5,204 nt of DNA from Acetobacteraceae bacterium (GTDB lineage Bacteria; Pseudomonadota; Alphaproteobacteria; Acetobacterales; Acetobacteraceae), in assembly GCA_947446625.1 (NCBI GenBank), contig CANFIE010000313.1:1-5204 (forward strand), read 5' to 3'. Position numbers and translations under genes: made by a program. Below are positions 1 through 5,204 of this stretch, one piece after another. The notes under the pieces were generated by a model, which saw only the letters and a list, made by a program, of their open reading frames with translations, had not been told where the DNA came from and searched no databases. Positions within the stretch are counted from its first letter, which is position 1. Every line of letters starts with the position of its first letter.

Positions 1-13
1 ATGTTGCACTGCG

Positions 14-487
14 TCAGGTGTAGCGCACCCCGATGATCTCATAGGCCCGCGCCCCACCCGGGGCCGGCACTTCCACGCTGTCGCCCACTTTCTTGCCAAT
101 CAGCGTGCGCGCCAGGGGCGAGGAGATGGAGATCGAGTTCACCTTCATGTCGGCCTCATAGGCGCCCACAATCCGGTAGGTCTTCTCCTCCTCGCTCTCC
201 TCGTCAATCACGGTGACATAGGCGCCAAACTTCACCTGGTTGCCGGTCAGCTTGCTCACATCAATCACCTCAACCGAGGGGATGATGCTCTCAAGCTCGG
301 CAATCCGGCCTTCAATGAAGGACTGGCGCTCGCGCGCGGCATGGTATTCGGCGTTTTCCGAAAGGTCGCCATGCGCACGCGCTTCGGCGATGGCGCGAAT
401 CACAGCCGGGCGCTCCTCGCTTCGCAGCGTCCGCAGCTCAACTTCCAGCTTCGCCAGACCGATAGCGGTCATGGGGAACTTCTGCAC
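14..487 (-). CDS. greA: Transcription elongation factor GreA
   Basis: GreA enters the secondary channel of backtracked RNA polymerase and stimulates cleavage of the extruded RNA 3' end, freeing arrested complexes and improving fidelity. From the GTG start the product has 157 residues, the usual GreA length, and begins QKFPMTAIGLAKLEVEL after the initiator, as in other proteobacterial GreA. Residues 1-75 form the N-terminal antiparallel coiled coil. Its tip carries the conserved HGDLSENAEYHAARERQ, with Asp41 and Glu44 at the positions that help hold the catalytic Mg2+ in E. coli GreA. Residues about 80-157 are the FKBP-like C-terminal domain, with the conserved SISSPLARTLIGKKVGD stretch and an AYEIIGVRY end. 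The intact acidic tip favours GreA over anti-GreA paralogues such as Gfh1. A terminator separates it from carB, so it probably has its own promoter, but I see no convincing -35/-10 pair in 488-564. It stops with TGA 13 bases from the left edge. Confidence 0.96.
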   Translation of the reverse strand: MQKFPMTAIGLAKLEVELRTLRSEERPAVIRAIAEARAHGDLSENAEYHAARERQSFIEGRIAELESIIPSVEVIDVSKLTGNQVKFGAYVTVIDEESEEEKTYRIVGAYEADMKVNSISISSPLARTLIGKKVGDSVEVPAPGGARAYEIIGVRYT

Positions 488-497
488 GGTTCGCCTA

Positions 498-502
498 TCC
501 TT
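498..502 (-). promoter_or_regulatory. greA ribosome binding site, supporting the GTG start
   Basis: AAGGA in the coding sense lies ten bases before the GTG at 485-487. The spacing is slightly long. A weaker AGG at 494-496 is six bases away. An upstream in-frame ATG at 532 would add 15 residues (MAATSAWGRLKDRRT) unlike any GreA N-terminus, so the GTG start is preferred. Confidence 0.6.
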
Positions 503-564
503 CAGCCTACCCCAGGCACTGGTCGCGGCCATTCCGGCACCGACCCCAACCAGCCCCCGAGAGA

Positions 565-601
565 CACAAAAACACCGAGGGCCACCTCACGCGGCCCCCG
601 G
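565..601 (-). terminator. Rho-independent terminator after carB
   Basis: Starting six bases after the carB TAA, the coding strand forms a nine-pair stem: CCGGGGGCC (593-601) pairs with GGCCCTCGG (575-583) with one G-T wobble, around a nine-base loop (584-592). A short U-rich tail with five consecutive Us (568-572) follows after two bases. It is oriented to end transcripts coming from carB before greA. On the other strand there is no T-run after the stem, so it should act in one direction. Confidence 0.88.
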
Positions 602-606
602 CACAC

Positions 607-3852
<3,246 letters not shown>

Positions 3853-3859
3853 TGTCGTG

Positions 3860-3863
3860 TCCT
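3860..3863 (-). promoter_or_regulatory. carB ribosome binding site overlapping the lysE stop codon
   Basis: AGGA in the coding sense lies seven bases before the carB ATG (3850-3852). Its first two bases are the last two of the lysE TAG stop (3862-3864). Ribosomes finishing lysE are thus placed on the carB start, which supports translational coupling and fixes the carB start at 3852. Confidence 0.7.
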
Positions 3864-4494
3864 AGCGGGAAGGGTTTTGCGCCAGCTTCACGGCCAGCAG
3901 CGCCAGCGCGGTGCCCAGCACCCAGCGCTGCGCGGCCATCCAGAAGGGGCGCTGGTTGAGAAAACGCGCCACGCCGCCGGCCGAAAGCACCAGCAACGCG
4001 TCGAACAAGGTGCAGATCGCAATCTGCTCGGCCCCGAGCACGGCGGCCTGCAAGAACAGTCCCCCGCGATCCGGCGAAAGAAACGGCGGCAGCACCGCCA
4101 TGTAGAACAGCGCCACCTTCGGGTTCAGCGCCGCGGTGGCAAAGCCCAGCGCAAACAACCGGGCATCGCCCTCGCGCGGCATTTGCTGCGGCGCGAAAAG
4201 CGGCCGCCCACCGGGCTTCACGCAGCCCCAGGCCAGCCAGGCCAGATACACCGCGCCACCAATCCGCAGCACATCCCAGGCATGCGGAATGGCCAGCAGC
4301 GCAGCGGTAATGCCGGCAGCGGCCAGCAGCGCAATCAGCAGGCTGCCGCTTTGGCAGCCGGCCAGTGAAACCATGCCCGCCCGCGTGCCCTGCGCCAGGC
4401 TGCGCGAGACGAGGTAGAGCATGTTCGGCCCGGGCGTTATCGCCAGGCCCAACGCCAGCGCGGCGAAGACCAGCAGAGTCTCGGCGCTGGGCAT
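3862..4494 (-). CDS. LysE/RhtB-family amino-acid exporter
   Basis: A 210-residue inner-membrane protein of the LysE/RhtB translocator family, whose members export amino acids or related small molecules using the proton motive force. The length is usual for the family. About six hydrophobic segments are visible, near residues 5-29, 41-69, 74-92, 113-139, 146-172 and 186-205. The family signature near the N-terminus is present: ITPGPNMLYLVSRSL at 19-33, followed by a Gly-rich start of the second helix. The central NPKVALFYMAVLPPF (124-138) is the other conserved block, where Asn-Pro-Lys is typical. The ATG at 4494 follows the SDR stop by six bases. AGGG at 4505-4508, inside the last SDR codons, is ten bases upstream and may serve as its ribosome binding site, so translation is probably coupled. 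The gene ends with TAG, and carB starts nine bases on. The substrate is unknown. Proximity to carB makes an arginine-pathway compound conceivable, but that is only inference. Confidence 0.93.
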   Translation of the reverse strand: MPSAETLLVFAALALGLAITPGPNMLYLVSRSLAQGTRAGMVSLAGCQSGSLLIALLAAAGITAALLAIPHAWDVLRIGGAVYLAWLAWGCVKPGGRPLFAPQQMPREGDARLFALGFATAALNPKVALFYMAVLPPFLSPDRGGLFLQAAVLGAEQIAICTLFDALLVLSAGGVARFLNQRPFWMAAQRWVLGTALALLAVKLAQNPSR

Positions 4495-4500
4495 CCTGCT

Positions 4501-5204
4501 CTAGCCCTGCACCGAGAACCCGCCATCCACCGGAATGGCAGTCCCCGTGATGAAGGCGGCCGCGTCGCTGGCCAGAAACGCCGCAATCCCCTCGAAATCC
4601 GCCGGCTTGCCCCAGCGCTTCACCGGCGTGCGCCGCACCACATCCTCATGCAGCGTCGGCATGTCGGTGCGGGCCTTGCTGGTCAGGTCGGTGTCGATCC
4701 AGCCCGGCAGCAGCACGTTCACGGTAATGCCGTCGGGCGCCCAGGCCACGGCGGTGCTGCGCGTCATCTGCACCACGCCGCCCTTGCTGGCGCCATAGGC
4801 CGCATGAAACGGCAGCCCGAAAATGCTGAGCATGGAGCCATTGTTGATCACCCGCCCGCAGCCATGCGCCTTCAAATGCGGGTAGGCCGCCTGAGACGCC
4901 AGCATGGCGCTGGTCAGGTTGGTGGCCAGCACCTGGTGCCAGTCCTCCAGCCTGTATTCCTCGGGCCGGCGGCGAATATTCATGCCGGCATTGTTCACCA
5001 GAATATCCAGCCGCCCGAGCTTGGACACGGTCTCGTCCACCATGGCCTGAATGCTCGCCGGCTCGGTCACATCCACCACCACGCTCACGGCCTGGGCGCC
5101 CAGCGCCTGCAACTCGGCCACGGCGGCGGCGTTCTTTTCAGCGTTGCGCCCGGCCACGGCCAGGGCGGCACCGGCCTTGGCCAGCCCACGCGCCAGCCCC
5201 AGCC
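4501..5204 (-). CDS. SDR-family NAD(P)-dependent oxidoreductase, 5' end cut by window edge
   Basis: Classical short-chain dehydrogenase/reductase, a cytoplasmic Rossmann-fold enzyme that oxidises an alcohol or reduces a carbonyl with NAD(P)(H). The frame stays open to the right edge (233 visible residues). A GTG at 5157 could be taken as a start, but it lies inside the second beta strand: upstream codons read LGLARGLAKAGAALA, the tail of the glycine-rich cofactor loop. About 15-20 N-terminal residues are therefore outside the window. Numbering from the first visible codon, NNAG is at 70-73, the helix-4 Asn at 95, the catalytic Ser at 123, Tyr and Lys of YGASK at 136 and 140, PGW at 166-168, and a typical C-terminal TGTAIPVDGG strand. 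The region after NNAG (NIRRRPEE) and the GSMLSIFG segment recall gluconate 5-dehydrogenase or glucose 1-dehydrogenase-like sugar/polyol SDRs, but the substrate cannot be fixed. It ends with TAG six bases before lysE, which suggests an operon. Confidence 0.93.
   Translation of the reverse strand, partial: LGLARGLAKAGAALAVAGRNAEKNAAAVAELQALGAQAVSVVVDVTEPASIQAMVDETVSKLGRLDILVNNAGMNIRRRPEEYRLEDWHQVLATNLTSAMLASQAAYPHLKAHGCGRVINNGSMLSIFGLPFHAAYGASKGGVVQMTRSTAVAWAPDGITVNVLLPGWIDTDLTSKARTDMPTLHEDVVRRTPVKRWGKPADFEGIAAFLASDAAAFITGTAIPVDGGFSVQG

Noticed and set aside
488..532. An upstream ATG at 532 giving a 172-residue GreA
   Set aside because: The added 15 residues do not resemble GreA, whereas the GTG at 487 gives the usual 157-residue length with the usual N-terminal sequence and has a Shine-Dalgarno match.
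4501..5157. GTG at 5157 as the SDR start (218 residues)
   Set aside because: The frame remains open upstream and encodes the end of the SDR cofactor-binding loop and its first helix. This start would remove part of the Rossmann fold, so the gene is better read as partial at the window edge.

Overview
The window is a GC-rich piece of a bacterial chromosome with four genes, all read on the minus strand. In transcription order they are a short-chain dehydrogenase/reductase (SDR, cut by the right edge), a LysE/RhtB-family exporter, carB (large subunit of carbamoyl-phosphate synthase) and greA (transcript cleavage factor). The base composition, the codon choice (almost no TTA, CTA or TCA codons), the close match of CarB and GreA to proteobacterial forms and the carB-greA adjacency suggest an alphaproteobacterium, perhaps an acetic-acid-bacterium relative. 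That placement is inference; there is no rRNA or other strong marker here.

Layout from high to low coordinates: the SDR runs from beyond the right edge to its TAG stop at 4501. Six bases later lysE starts at 4494 and ends with TAG at 3862. Nine bases later carB starts at 3852, with its Shine-Dalgarno sequence overlapping the lysE stop. The three genes look like one transcript with coupled translation. carB ends with TAA at 607, and a clear rho-independent terminator (565-601) follows at once. greA starts with GTG at 487 and ends at 14. The only intergenic stretch of any size is the 119 bases between carB and greA.

The most notable point is that carB carries a single in-frame TAG (1789-1791, codon 688 of 1081). 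The reading frame is the same and well conserved on both sides, so this is a point nonsense change and not a frameshift. As written, the product would stop inside the second synthetase half and lose the second ATP-grasp core and the allosteric domain. Because CarB supplies carbamoyl phosphate for both pyrimidines and arginine, the possibilities are a sequencing or assembly error, a true recent null mutation, or suppression. TAG also ends lysE and the SDR gene, which argues against general reassignment of TAG.

Apart from this, the window holds ordinary housekeeping and accessory metabolism genes. I see no mobile element, CRISPR array, RNA gene or unknown system. The very long open frame on the plus strand opposite carB and lysE is a codon-bias shadow.
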